Source: Apoda limacodes
Taxonomy: Eukaryota; Arthropoda; Insecta; Lepidoptera; Limacodidae
Assembly (NCBI GenBank): GCA_946406115.1
Contig: OX291545.1
Coordinates: forward strand, 1,736,001-1,800,000
Reading direction: 5' to 3'
Length of the DNA: 64,000 bases
The position numbers and the translations under genes were made by a program. The notes under the pieces were generated by a model. That model saw only the letters and a list, made by a program, of their open reading frames with translations, had not been told where the DNA came from and searched no databases. How positions within the stretch are numbered: position 1 is the stretch's first letter; every line of letters starts with the position of its first letter. Below are positions 20,950 to 31,207 of this stretch, one piece after another.

Positions 20950-21330
20950 TTATCTGTAACAAAACAAAAAATGATTAGTGTATTGCTTCTGTAAAAGGAA
21001 ATAATACCATTTCAAAGACTTAAAAGTAAGGAGAAGTAAAAATTAGCTATTATATAAAAACATATCTACATACCTGAAAAGATTTACGTTGCACAGATTT
21101 TCGTTGCGCTCTCCTAGCTCAGACGTTATTTGGTATATTAATTGGGATGCCTTGTATAGAATATTATCCTTTTCATCATAAACTATATATTGAGTTTTAA
21201 TACGTGATCGTAAATGCACATCATTTGCTTTATCAACTGCATCAAAAATTTCAACTTTTACTAAATACTTTGGTATTTTTGAGTCCATAACTGCCACCAT
21301 ACTAGCTTGCATTGATCGAACTTCAGACAT
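20950..21330 (-). CDS. Small unknown gene, possibly with an intron at its 3' end
   Basis: The minus-strand frame starts at 21330 (MSEVRSMQASMVAVMDSK) and is open for 95 codons. A strong splice donor (CAG|GTATGT, intron from 21073) and acceptor (TTGTTACAG, ending at 20954) would remove 120 bases. The product would then be 86 residues, since the spliced codon is followed at once by TAA TAA. The predicted mixed alpha/beta protein has no recognised domain. It lies between the plus-strand virion block and the minus-strand polymerase region. Confidence 0.45.
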
Positions 21331-21659
21331 GATTTCGTGTATACTGATATAGATGTGACCGCACTTAACGCGAAGAACGTAATGAGCTAAGAGCTAGGCA
21401 TATGCCATGCACCATATACTAGACAACGCGCCCCGCTCCCCGCGCTCGCACGCTATGCAACAATGCAACGTAATACGCATGCGTCATTAAAAATCATGTC
21501 TGGACTGGTTAATTGTTGCTCTAGATAGACTGGTAGCAGGTATAATGGTATCTTCCAAGTATAGTGGTAGAAAATAAATAAAAAATACAAATTCTACATA
21601 CATAAATTTATTTTCAATAATCATGCACTATACAATTATTAAACAATTTTTTAAAATAT
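21331..21659. promoter_or_regulatory. Intergenic region with a GC-rich block
   Basis: The sequence at 21425-21460 is locally GC-rich (GCGCCCCGCTCCCCGCGC), unlike the AT-rich surroundings. It is followed by GCATGCGTCA. It lies upstream of the 86/95-residue minus-strand gene and downstream of the next minus-strand frame, so it could hold the former's promoter. A minus-strand poly(A) signal (AATAAA, at 21606-21611) serves the upstream gene. No protein is encoded here. Confidence 0.35.
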
Positions 21660-22192
21660 TTATAAGTTGAAAATTACAAAAGGTAAAAAATAATCAAACC
21701 CAATAGTCACTATTTCATTTTCAACCAAAGACTCGGTATTACAATTACACAATAGTCTATAGTAAATGTTTTCAACGGAAGAAAGTGTGTCTTGTTTAAT
21801 AATTTTTTTAAAACGTGTAATGCATTCAGACACATATTCATCTAAACTTAAAAGATAATCGAAATATATACACATACAACGGTAAAATTTTTTAAGATGC
21901 CTAGTACTTTTGTAACAATTTCGTAATCACACAGTTTTACACAGTATAAAAAGACATATAATTCATGCATATCACAAGTATTTAAATTTAGAATATTTTT
22001 AATATAACCAAAATCACTTGAGGTTAATGTTACTATTTCACAATCACTTTGCAATATCTTGACTTTTGGTTTGAAATCGATGTCGCCCCATAGTGCAATT
22101 ATTAACTGTAGACCGTTATATTCGTATGTATGTTTTAAGACACATATGGTTGACAAGTAACTTATACCCCTAAAATAGACACGTGACCCCAT
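21660..22192 (-). CDS. Unknown protein in two overlapping frames joined by a possible -1 frameshift
   Basis: The first frame (22192 to 21848, 114 codons) starts ATGGGG inside the last 31 bases of the polymerase gene. The second (21875 to 21660, 71 codons) overlaps it in the -1 phase. The first frame contains A_AAA_AAT in zero phase at 21893-21887. Slippage there would enter the second frame without an intervening stop, giving one protein of about 175-180 residues. The alternative is a simple one-base indel in the A6 run. Neither half has a recognised domain. Confidence 0.5.
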
Positions 22193-25100
22193 GCTGTCGT
22201 AGACACTTTATCTCCTGACACCAATCGCTTATCGTCGTTGCTTGACAAGGCAATCTTTTTAACGCTACGCGTGAACACTTCGTGTTTTATAGATTTGAAT
22301 AAAATTTTTTTTTTTTTTATGACACCGCCTTTAAACAATGTTTTTCTATAATTTGAAAAACTTAAATTTCGTACAACACATGTCTTTACACCTTTAGCTT
22401 TTTTAATAATACTGTTTGCAGTTTTAACGCAGTACAATTTAGAACGTAGGCCTACAAACTTTGTAATAATATCCCCTCCCATTTCGTCTTTAAAAAGACC
22501 TGGAACTTTTTTATTTATTAGTGGCAAGTCATAGTCATTTTGTAAACCATAATTGCTAGTATCGAAGTACTGTATAAAATGTTTTTTTAGGTCTTTATAA
22601 AAGTCAGGTGTTTTTATGTGATATATGAAACTGTCTGTATCAGTATAGCACATGCGTACGCGTTTACCATAAAATGGTTGAACAATAGAGTAATGAAAAT
22701 CGTACATGTGAGCTTTAGATAGCTCGAGCACTGTAAACCCTATGTATAGAGGCTTATCTAAAATTATCTGTTCAGGCTTGGTTTGTATAGCAACCAAATT
22801 TTCAGTAAAGACTGAAACACTATGAAAACTCGGACTTGCTATTAATTTGTCTGCGCTATTTTTCTTTTTAGTTTTATTTTGGGTGTCAGACCATTGATTC
22901 ACTAACTGTACCTTAACCCTTCGTTCGTTGTTTTCTAATGTTTTACCAAAGATACTATTGTTTAACAATTTAAAAAAGTCTTGTTCAAATTCCGATTTTG
23001 CGTTTTGTCTTAAACTTGTATTTAGATCGATGTATTGTTTTAGGTAAGAGCTCTGCCTAAACGTAATAACGCGATGCACTTTTTCAAGGATTAAACCGTG
23101 TTTTATACAAGTTTTTAAATTCACATAGTGAATTACGTAAAAATATTTGTCGAATAAATTCGGAATAAGTTTAGAAGTTTTCCCTCCGGGAGGAATACTT
23201 TTTTCTGGACAAAACGGTAACTCGTTATGTTTTCCATGCAATTCTTTAGGATAAATCAAATCGACTTCGAGTATAAACCCGTAATCAGCATCATTTGATA
23301 CATTGTTAACATTAAAATTAACTATTTCAGATTGACTCAAAAAACGAAAGTTTGAAAAAGGCAAAGCTTGAAATCCATAAAGATTATTACAATCTATGTA
23401 GACTATATATGAGTCAGTTAACAAAGGATCATAGTGTAAAACGTGTTTATTGTTAGCTTCTGCATATCTGTGCGAACACATACAAACACCGCCCCTTATA
23501 CCGGCTTGAATCATTCTAATTATTTCTAAATCTCCAATGAGTTCAAGCTCGACACCTGTTTTAAAAAGCATGCTATCCCATGATAAGCTACTTGCTGTTA
23601 AGTAATATGCTGGATCGAGAAGATAGTGACGTTTGCATGTTTGCCTAAAATTTTCGAAAATATCCGTCAGCAAAAGCACATCAATTTGCAAATATAAATC
23701 AGTGTACTGACCGAGATTTAAAATATCAAATGCGCGCCAAACTGTTTGCGCGTGTTCGTAATCCTCATCCGAAATAGTTTCATTAGTAAGAGAACTGTAA
23801 AAACATTCTTTTTTAGGAAGTTTCTGTTCATTGTAACGATCCCATTTATCCATATATTCGTAAGGATAAACTCCTTTACGTGTAACTAAATCGAATTGAG
23901 TTGGATTTAAAAAACATCTACGAAGATGTATAAAATGTTCTTTTTTTAAAGTTTTAGCCAACTTTTCTAAACTGGTGCCTAAAAATTTATAAGAATCTAC
24001 AAATCGTAGCTGAATGAATTCTTCATCGGAAACTGGAATGAATTTAGTAAATGAGATATAGTTCTCTTTAGTTTTAGGAATGATTTTTATCGCTCCTGGA
24101 GCTTCTCCTAGATTTTTGATAAACAGATGGCTGTCATAGCCTGCCAGATTGTGGAAAAATATCGGTACAAATTTGGGAATTTTGTATTGTAAATTACAAT
24201 AGTTATGAGCTGCACCACGATAACGGCCTGATATATGACAATGATCTTTCACTTTGTCACCAAATAAAAAATTCCGGCAAATATGGCAAAGGGTAGCATT
24301 TTTAAAATCTTTTGCATCATTTTCATTAAAAATAATAGGAACATTTTGAGATAGAATTTGGTGTATTTTACGCGCGTCTCTATAAAGATAATCGATAAAT
24401 GTTTCAATACAGTCAACGCCGCGGTAAGACACATATCGATTATGGTTCGGGTCCGCTGTACAAACAATTTGATAAGCAAACGCTGCTGGAATATGATGTT
24501 GTAACGTTTCTGTATTCGAAGTGCCTGATGGTTCTTTATAGCACGGTTTCAATAAAGTTTCCATGTCCGCGTAAATTACGACGGGGACATTTTGTTTACG
24601 GTCATAATTTTTGAATTTGATTACTGAACCCTTTTCCGGTAATAAAGTCACTATTCCACCACAAACGTGATTATCAACTTCGATTTGTGTTTTAAAAAAT
24701 ACTAAACACGTGTCGCAAAAATACAGTTTCCCGTGATGGTTTGTTATTTGTTTACGAACAAGCCGTGACAAATCCTTAATGAGACAGTAATGCGATTTAC
24801 CATTATTTTCAAAAAACAACAAATGTATGATTTTTTTATTACTTATATTTTCAGACTTATACAATGGTCCCGTTATGGTCTTATTGTTTTGCAAACCAAA
24901 AATTATGAATTTAAGCTGTGGATTATTTTTTTCAAAAATGTGGATATCTGTAAACGTAACGGGAAAAGACATGCCATCTATTTTCAAAACATCACGAAAA
25001 TGAGGATAAGATGTTACTCTTTCAGAATGATATTTTGCTGGGTAAAGGTTTGCCATAACACTCCATAAAAAACAAAACTCATCGTTATTCTGAATGTTAA

Positions 25101-25668
25101 GACAAGCCTTTTTATTCTTTATGACTCTCGGCAGTTGTATAAATGTGGACCCCTCCCCACCCCGCAACGGTTGGTAACGGTTTACATTTACCTCCAAATG
25201 TGAAGCACTTAGGAAGGCCCAACCGCTTTCACGTTGCTCAAACTCTTCAACTTTCTTTGTTAAAGTATTAACAACTTTTGAAAAAAACTTATTAAAATCG
25301 TAATTATAATAAATTGGTATGTTTTTTGTACTGAAGGACTTAATTTCTTGCTTGTTATTTTTAAACAAAACAAAAATTGAAAATAACTCCAAATTTACCT
25401 TTAGACAGGTATGTTTTTGTAAGTTTTCACTCAAAAGTAACATTATTTTACTACGAAGAGAGTTTAAAAACATAGATAAATTATTTGGAATAGGTTCAAA
25501 AGCCACTAGTCTATAGGAAATAATGCGTCGACGAAACGCCGAGCTAATAATTTCAACCCCATCGCTATGGCGTTGAGTTTTATCATTTTTTTTATGAGTA
25601 TTGCTCCTTACGTGACCAGTCCATGACTTATTATTGACAGATACGCTACAAACAGAACAGAAAGGCAT
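22162..25668 (-). CDS. Protein-primed family B DNA polymerase (Polinton PolB)
   Basis: This intact 1168-residue enzyme is the hallmark Polinton replicase. Residues 4-25 form a C2H2-type zinc finger (CSVC then HVRSNTH), and a second Cys/His cluster is near 318-336. The 3'-5' exonuclease motifs are Exo I YADMETL (~367), Exo II HNLAGYD (~505) and Exo III YTDLYLQID (~655). An endonuclease-VII-like Cys/His block (CHIC, DHCH, YRGAAH, CN) lies at ~460-492. Polymerase motifs are A VYIDCNNLYG (~757), B LLNNSIFGK (~900) and C YTDTDS (~1009). The N-terminal region probably supplies terminal-protein function. The frame is uninterrupted. Confidence 0.96.
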   Translation of the reverse strand: MPFCSVCSVSVNNKSWTGHVRSNTHKKNDKTQRHSDGVEIISSAFRRRIISYRLVAFEPIPNNLSMFLNSLRSKIMLLLSENLQKHTCLKVNLELFSIFVLFKNNKQEIKSFSTKNIPIYYNYDFNKFFSKVVNTLTKKVEEFEQRESGWAFLSASHLEVNVNRYQPLRGGEGSTFIQLPRVIKNKKACLNIQNNDEFCFLWSVMANLYPAKYHSERVTSYPHFRDVLKIDGMSFPVTFTDIHIFEKNNPQLKFIIFGLQNNKTITGPLYKSENISNKKIIHLLFFENNGKSHYCLIKDLSRLVRKQITNHHGKLYFCDTCLVFFKTQIEVDNHVCGGIVTLLPEKGSVIKFKNYDRKQNVPVVIYADMETLLKPCYKEPSGTSNTETLQHHIPAAFAYQIVCTADPNHNRYVSYRGVDCIETFIDYLYRDARKIHQILSQNVPIIFNENDAKDFKNATLCHICRNFLFGDKVKDHCHISGRYRGAAHNYCNLQYKIPKFVPIFFHNLAGYDSHLFIKNLGEAPGAIKIIPKTKENYISFTKFIPVSDEEFIQLRFVDSYKFLGTSLEKLAKTLKKEHFIHLRRCFLNPTQFDLVTRKGVYPYEYMDKWDRYNEQKLPKKECFYSSLTNETISDEDYEHAQTVWRAFDILNLGQYTDLYLQIDVLLLTDIFENFRQTCKRHYLLDPAYYLTASSLSWDSMLFKTGVELELIGDLEIIRMIQAGIRGGVCMCSHRYAEANNKHVLHYDPLLTDSYIVYIDCNNLYGFQALPFSNFRFLSQSEIVNFNVNNVSNDADYGFILEVDLIYPKELHGKHNELPFCPEKSIPPGGKTSKLIPNLFDKYFYVIHYVNLKTCIKHGLILEKVHRVITFRQSSYLKQYIDLNTSLRQNAKSEFEQDFFKLLNNSIFGKTLENNERRVKVQLVNQWSDTQNKTKKKNSADKLIASPSFHSVSVFTENLVAIQTKPEQIILDKPLYIGFTVLELSKAHMYDFHYSIVQPFYGKRVRMCYTDTDSFIYHIKTPDFYKDLKKHFIQYFDTSNYGLQNDYDLPLINKKVPGLFKDEMGGDIITKFVGLRSKLYCVKTANSIIKKAKGVKTCVVRNLSFSNYRKTLFKGGVIKKKKILFKSIKHEVFTRSVKKIALSSNDDKRLVSGDKVSTTAWGHVSILGV

Positions 25669-25804
25669 TTTTTAATGAATTAACGAAAACCAAAATATCA
25701 GAAAGTTGTTATGAAATACTTATATTAACCTCATGAATATTTAATGTATAATGCGTGAGTTCAAAAATAAAATAATGTAGATAAATCCATTGTTAATATA
25801 TTTT
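25669..25804. other. Short spacer upstream of the polymerase gene
   Basis: This AT-rich 136-bp gap separates the polymerase start from the stop of the spliced minus-strand gene. A TATAAG motif on the minus strand (25718-25725) could be a weak TATA box for the polymerase. No coding potential is visible. Confidence 0.3.
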
Positions 25805-26921
25805 TTAGGTAAATTTTAACTTATTATTAAAATGCGTAGGCTCACTATCCTTAAACAAGTTGAAGGCTATAGCGAGAAATTCCTGTATAGCCCCCCATTC
25901 ATTGGAAGAGCTCTCACACTGTAGCTTTACCGCTGCGAGGGCTTTCTTGTACCGTTCCTCTGGTGGAGCGTCCTGAACGTCACCCGTGTTGTAAATCTTC
26001 AAATCAATGAAGAAGTCTCCTTGAAAGTTCCCGACGCGACGAGTCTGACCTGTTGAAACGCGCGATGTAAAAGAGGATGTTGTACTGTGAACACTCTTCT
26101 TGCTGCTCGATGCTTTTTCCTCAAAATTTAAAATTGTGAAGAGGTCTTTTCGGTTCTTCTTTTTTGAACTGGGAACAACAAATAAAGTTATCTTCTTATT
26201 GACATGAAGTAACTACTTAAGATTAGGTGGACCGTAAGCTTGTTTGCCACCTTGGTGGTGCAAAAAGAAATAAAATAAAATAGCATTATTTATGGTTGCG
26301 TAATAAGGGTCACATTCTATCAATCGGTAATGAATAGGTACTATCATAAAAACAATTTAATATAACAAATAATAAAAACATTTTAAAAAAATAATCTATT
26401 TTGATAACAATCTATTATACAAATTATATACGATCATCAAACATGTATTTGCCTGCACGCGTTATGATATGATGAATCATCACATACGTCACATCATCGC
26501 TCGTGCTACTACAAAGCAAACACCACAGAAAAGGTAAAGTATATGTATACCTATTTCAAATTTTACATTAAGTTTAGCAAAAGATTTTTAAAATAGAAAC
26601 ACAACTATATAAGTACCTTGTCTTTTCGTTTAGCGTATCCGATGTAAGGCGCTTACGGGATGAGGCGATGTTTTTGGGTTTCACTGCTTTTGCACCGATT
26701 GAGGATGTGCAGAGTTTTCTAGAAGACACCGGAGGTGTAGGCGCCACCGCAAGGATTTCTTGGCTGGATTCGAACTCTGAGTCAGACCTGTGAAATAAAT
26801 AGAAATAATAAAATCAACTATAAGAAAAAAACATTTAAAAACAAAAAAAATTTTTTGTTATAAGTAGGTACTTACTTACATTTTTCAATATCAGAATAAC
26901 TGGATTTAACACCGGAAGCAA
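25805..26921 (-). CDS. Intron-containing gene of unknown function inside the Polinton (5' end not found)
   Basis: Three exons can be joined in one open frame on the minus strand: 26921-26876, 26787-26617 and 26168-25805. Each intron has consensus ends (TAA|GTAAGT with TTTCACAG; ACAAG|GTACTT with GTTGTTCCCAG), and the codon phase is kept at both joins. The protein has a serine/basic N-terminal part. Its compact C-terminal segment includes NFQGDFFIDLKIYNTGD, then PPEERYKKALAAVKL and EFLAIAFNLFKD. I do not recognise the family. No ATG was found, so at least one 5' exon is missing from this model. It could be captured host cargo or a Polinton accessory gene. Confidence 0.6.
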
Positions 26922-26927
26922 CTGTAT

Positions 26928-28440
26928 TTAATGCACAAATTTTCAAAAAAATATGTAATTACTTGTAGCCTGTGTGAGCTTATAAGCTATTGAATATAGA
27001 TTCGTCAGAAAAAATAGAAAAACCGGTCAAGAGCGAGTCATAACAACACCTAATTTTTATTACTACGATATCTACCTTTTAAAACTCCTATTTTTTATCA
27101 TTAGAGGTTTGAAATAATTTGACATGTACTAGGTAATAATTACAAATAATTCCTGCAGATGTAATTACACATAGACAAACATTAAAAATCATCTTAACAC
27201 ATAACTTTATACCTTCTCTATACTATTCAGTTGTTTAAAATTGAAATATGTCTAAAGTTAATAACGTCTATAACGAAGTTTTCAATTTTACTCAAACAGC
27301 TCATGACTAGATAAAATGTACCGTTTGATTTTTTTAAATTGAACCCAATCGAACCCTAAATCAATAATATTGCATACTTTGCAATTATCACGCTTAGGTA
27401 TTCTTTGTCGCCTTGCGTCAAAGGATGTGTAGTAAATTGATATTAGGTCGCGGTAAAATGTTGAAAATGTCGCACTGTAGACATTTGACCAAATGGTTAA
27501 AAATCTAAGTTACATTTCTTATTAAAATTATCCTTTATTAACTCCTTCATATATTATAAAATACTAATTGTCAAATAAAATTAATGCTTCGCGAATTGCA
27601 CCCCTCTCAACACATATTTCGGCAAAATACCACACTTAAAAATCATAAACAAAAACTTAGATTTAAACTTATGTTTTCGAAAACTGGATTCGTTAGTTAT
27701 TGTACTTATAACTTCAATAATTTAATTTTGAGACGTTGTATGATTTTTTTCATAAAAAGAGGGAAAAAAACACTAAGTAGTACTTTTCTTATATGACTCG
27801 CTATACAACAAAGATTACAAAAACTTTATATAAAAATAAGCAATACGGATATATTTACTATCGTATGTTTTTTAACTTGACTGTAACATTTCGCAATAGA
27901 TGAACTTCTCATATTATGTTCGTGATACTATTTTATGCTTGCAAGGCTCTTTGTTTATGTATTTGTCGCTGAACTATACATGATACTTTAAAATATTACA
28001 TTAATGAAATACCAAATTATAAAAAAGACAAATCGGTTACGAACCCACATAGAACTATATTAACTAAAATGTATTTATAATATATTTATGTACTTAAATT
28101 AATCCACCAATTTGCGGCCGGCCGGTGCGGTGGCCAATAGCCTAAGCCTCCTTTATCTAACGAAGGCTTTGCTTCTGTGGTAGGGACAAATAACCTAAAT
28201 TCGCTATTATGAACAAATCATCTAAAATTTTGCATAATATAAAATTTGCTTAAAAATAATAAAACTTATTTTCTCAATGAATGTGAAAACAAATTGTTTT
28301 TTTTCAGTTAAATTAATCACTCATATTTGTAAGTATGTGAGAATATATTAATATAACCTAGATATTATACTACAAAACAATAAGATACTGGTGTTAAAAC
28401 GTATACTAAACACGATTGAATTGCTCTAAATTCCGAAGTG
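26928..28440. other. Non-coding stretch inside the Polinton
   Basis: A short block near 27018-27045 (AAAAACCGGTCAAGAGCGAG) resembles a widespread lepidopteran interspersed repeat. A GC-rich patch lies at 28112-28135 (GCGGCCGGCCGGTGCGGTGG). Short frames, such as one at 27584-27796, have no domain. The missing 5' exon of the spliced minus-strand gene may lie here. Confidence 0.45.
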
Positions 28441-28574
28441 TTCAAGATTCATTGGTCGGAGTATAAGCAAACCGTGAGAATTATTTCTATAATAATTATT
28501 ATAACTCATTTCTCATAGAAACTTGTAGCGCTGTGAACACGTCTCAAAACTTTAATTAGTGAAAGTGCAATTAC

Positions 28575-29344
28575 CAAAATCAAGAAAAGTGATCAAGCAG
28601 TACTTACTTATTTATATACTGTAAGTAAAGTGTGTTACTTATTTATTTATTGTAAAATTAAAAATAAATAATATATAATTTTTAGTTGTTCATTTTGTCA
28701 AGTAAATAGAGATTTTTTTAATGTAACATTTTATTGCTCATTGGAAATATTCTGATTATATTAGGATAAAATAAAAAATATGCTGATAAAATTATTAGAC
28801 ATGTAATTAACGTTTTCACAATGGTTTTTGCTCAGCTCAGCTCTCAGTATTATAACACTGTTGCAATTATCATGATTTTATTTATATTTAATTAATGCAA
28901 CAGTTTATTTTTTTTATATTTTTTTAGATCTGCACTAGATCTTCCTTAGTACGGATTCAATGCCTTAATCTAATTTATTATTTCATCTTAAAAATAAAAA
29001 TCCCTGTTATCTTACTGCTAGTTTCCTTTTTATAAGTCAAAACTGTAGGTACCTGTGTTCAAGGTATAAAATTTGTATAGAAAAACACCGTAAAACTATA
29101 ATAATTATATTTTTTTAAATTGTTTACAGAGAAGACAGTGCTGCGACTTTAAGAACTGTCAGCTTTCAAGTATTTAAGACCCAAGTACCTACATGGGACA
29201 TTCAGGTAACTCGCTGGTTTTCAATATTTTTAATAACTGTAAAAGAACCTTGTCAGTGCTAATATATTTTATTGTTCGCAGGTACTATGCTTCTTACCAG
29301 ACCAGACTTCACTACACTATAAAGAAAAGTATTTACTTTTGTAA
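28575..29344 (+). CDS. Possible spliced plus-strand gene (three exons), no start codon found
   Basis: Consensus sites suggest exons ending at 28620 (donor GTAAGT), at 29130-29205 (acceptor TTGTTTACAG, donor CAG|GTAACT) and from 29282 (acceptor TTGTTCGCAG). One frame stays open across all three, with EDSAATLRTVSFQVF in exon 2, and ends at TAA 29344. No ATG lies in this frame. The transcript may instead encode a 17-residue peptide from the ATG at 29193, or be non-coding. Support comes only from splice-site quality and frame continuity. Confidence 0.3.
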
Positions 29345-29624
29345 CCTGTTCAAATTAAAAAAAACCTATCCTACCAAAACTCTATAGTTCACTCAAAGCA
29401 GTAATGAACTTTGATTGAGCTGTAGATATTTCCACATTGTTTTATTTCCAACATTGTTTTATTTTTTATACACCTGCAGGTAATTCTTCTATGGTAAAAT
29501 GGTAAAAGGTAAATGGTAAAAGGTATTTGGTTTTTCAAAAGGTAAAGGTGATTTTTTTTTTTTTTTAATTTTTTTCTTTTATTTATTATGAATTCGATCG
29601 TTCGATCTGTTCACTAATTTGGAA
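29345..29624. other. Low-complexity lead-in to the hairpin array
   Basis: The stretch contains short direct repeats of GGTAAAAGGTAAATGG type (29493-29550) and long T runs (29552-29580). No gene is visible. Confidence 0.5.
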
Positions 29625-31175
29625 CATTAAACAATCGCGGTTGGCGTGGGGTGATCTTACCACGGGCTCCCCGGGCGGAATCTTACCATGGGTCTGTCAA
29701 CCAATTGCGATTGTGTTAGGAATTCCTTTCAGCGGGGTTGATCTTACCACGGGCTCCCCAGGAAGAACTTACCACGGGTCTTCCAACTGAAAGGTTTAGG
29801 ATATACACGGTTCACAGAGTGATCTTACCACGGGCTCTCTGTAATCGTGTTTTAGGTGTCGCGTTCAATAAGGTGATCTTACCATGGGCTCCAAGTTGAA
29901 CGTGTTAGGAATTCCTTTCGATGGGGTTGATCTTACCACGGGCACCCCAGGAAGAACTTACCACGGGTCTTCCAACTGAAAGGTTTAGAATATACACGGT
30001 TTACAGAGTGATCTTACCACGGGCTCTCTGTAATCGTGTTTAGGTATCACGTTCAATAAGGTGATCTTACCATGGGCTCCAAGTTGAACGTGTTAGGAAT
30101 TCCTTTCGGTGGGGTTGATCTTACCACGGGCACCCCAGGAAGAACTTACCACGGGTCTTCCAACTGAAAGGTTTAGGATATACACGGTTCACAGAGTGAT
30201 CTTACCACGGGCTCTCTGTAATCGTGTTTTAGGTGTCGCGTTCAATAAGGTGATCTTACCATGGGCTCCAAGTTGAACGTGTTAGGAATTCCTTTCGGTG
30301 GGGTTGATCTTACCACGGGCACCCCAGGAAGAACTTACCACGGGTCTTCCAACTGAAAGGTTTAGGATATACACGGTTCACAGAGTGATCTTACCACGGG
30401 CTCTCTGTAATCGTGTTTTAGGTATCGCGTTCAATAAGGTGATCTTACCATGGGCTCCAAGTCGAACGTGTTAGGAATTCCTTTCGGTGGGGTTGATCTT
30501 ACCACGGGCACCCCAGGAAGAACTTACCACGGGTCTTCCAACTGAAAGGTTTAGGATATACACGGTTCACAGAGTGATCTTACCACGGGCTCTCTGTAAT
30601 CGTGTTTTAGGTGTCGCGTTCAATAAGGTGATCTTACCATAGGCTCCAAGTGGAACGTGTTAGGAATTCCTTTCGGTGGGGTTGATCTTACCACGGGCAC
30701 CCCAGGAAGAACTTACCACGGGTCTTCCAACTGAAAGGTTTAGGATATACACGGTTCACAGAGTGATCTTACCACGGGCTCTCTGTAATCGTGTTTTAGG
30801 TATCGCGTTCAATAAGGTGATCTTACCATGGGCTCCAAGTTGAACGCGTTAGGAATTCCTTTCGGTGGGGTTGATCTTACCACGGGCACCCCAGGAAGAA
30901 CTTACCACGGGTCTTCCAACTGAAATGTTTAGGATATACACGGTTCACAGAGTGATCTTACCACGGGCTCTCTGTAATCGTGTTTTAGGTATCGCGTTCA
31001 ATAAGGTGATCTTACCATGGGCTCCAAGTTGAACGTGTTAGGAATTCCTTTCGGTGGGGTTGATCTTACCACGGGCACCCCAGGAAGAACTTACCACGGG
31101 TCTTCCAACTGAAAGGTTTAGGATATACACGGTTCACAGAGTGATCTTACCACGGGCTCTCTGTAATCGTGTTAA
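29625..31175. repeat. Array of ~189-bp units, each with four hairpins carrying a common loop
   Basis: The word AGGAATTCCTTTC starts at 29718, 29907, 30095, 30284, 30473, 30662, 30851 and 31040, so the period is 188-189 bp. Each unit has four inverted-repeat stems: GGGGT/ACCCC, GGAAGA/TCTTCC, ACAGAG/CTCTGT and CGTTCAA/TTGAACG. The first two are enclosed by an outer stem (CCTTTCGG with CTGAAAGG). Every loop holds CTTACCACGGG or CTTACCATGGG, about 33 in total. The incomplete first unit (29625-29717) has different stem bases (ACAATCGC with GCGATTGT) but keeps the pairing. The array ends 33 bases before the right terminal repeat. No protein frame runs through it. Confidence 0.9.
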
Positions 31176-31207
31176 GGACAACGTGTTTCAAAAGGCGAAC
31201 GATGACT

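Noticed and set aside
24249..25516. Plus- and minus-strand frames inside the polymerase gene
   Set aside because: They are shadows of the 1168-residue polymerase frame, with no motifs of their own.
27584..27796. 70-codon plus-strand frame inside the Polinton
   Set aside because: It is AT-driven with no domain, promoter or splice support, and lies in a repeat-like stretch.
29625..31175. The regularly spaced repeats could be taken for a CRISPR array
   Set aside because: The units are 189 bp with internal hairpins and no unique spacers, and the DNA is eukaryotic with no cas genes. It is a tandem hairpin array.
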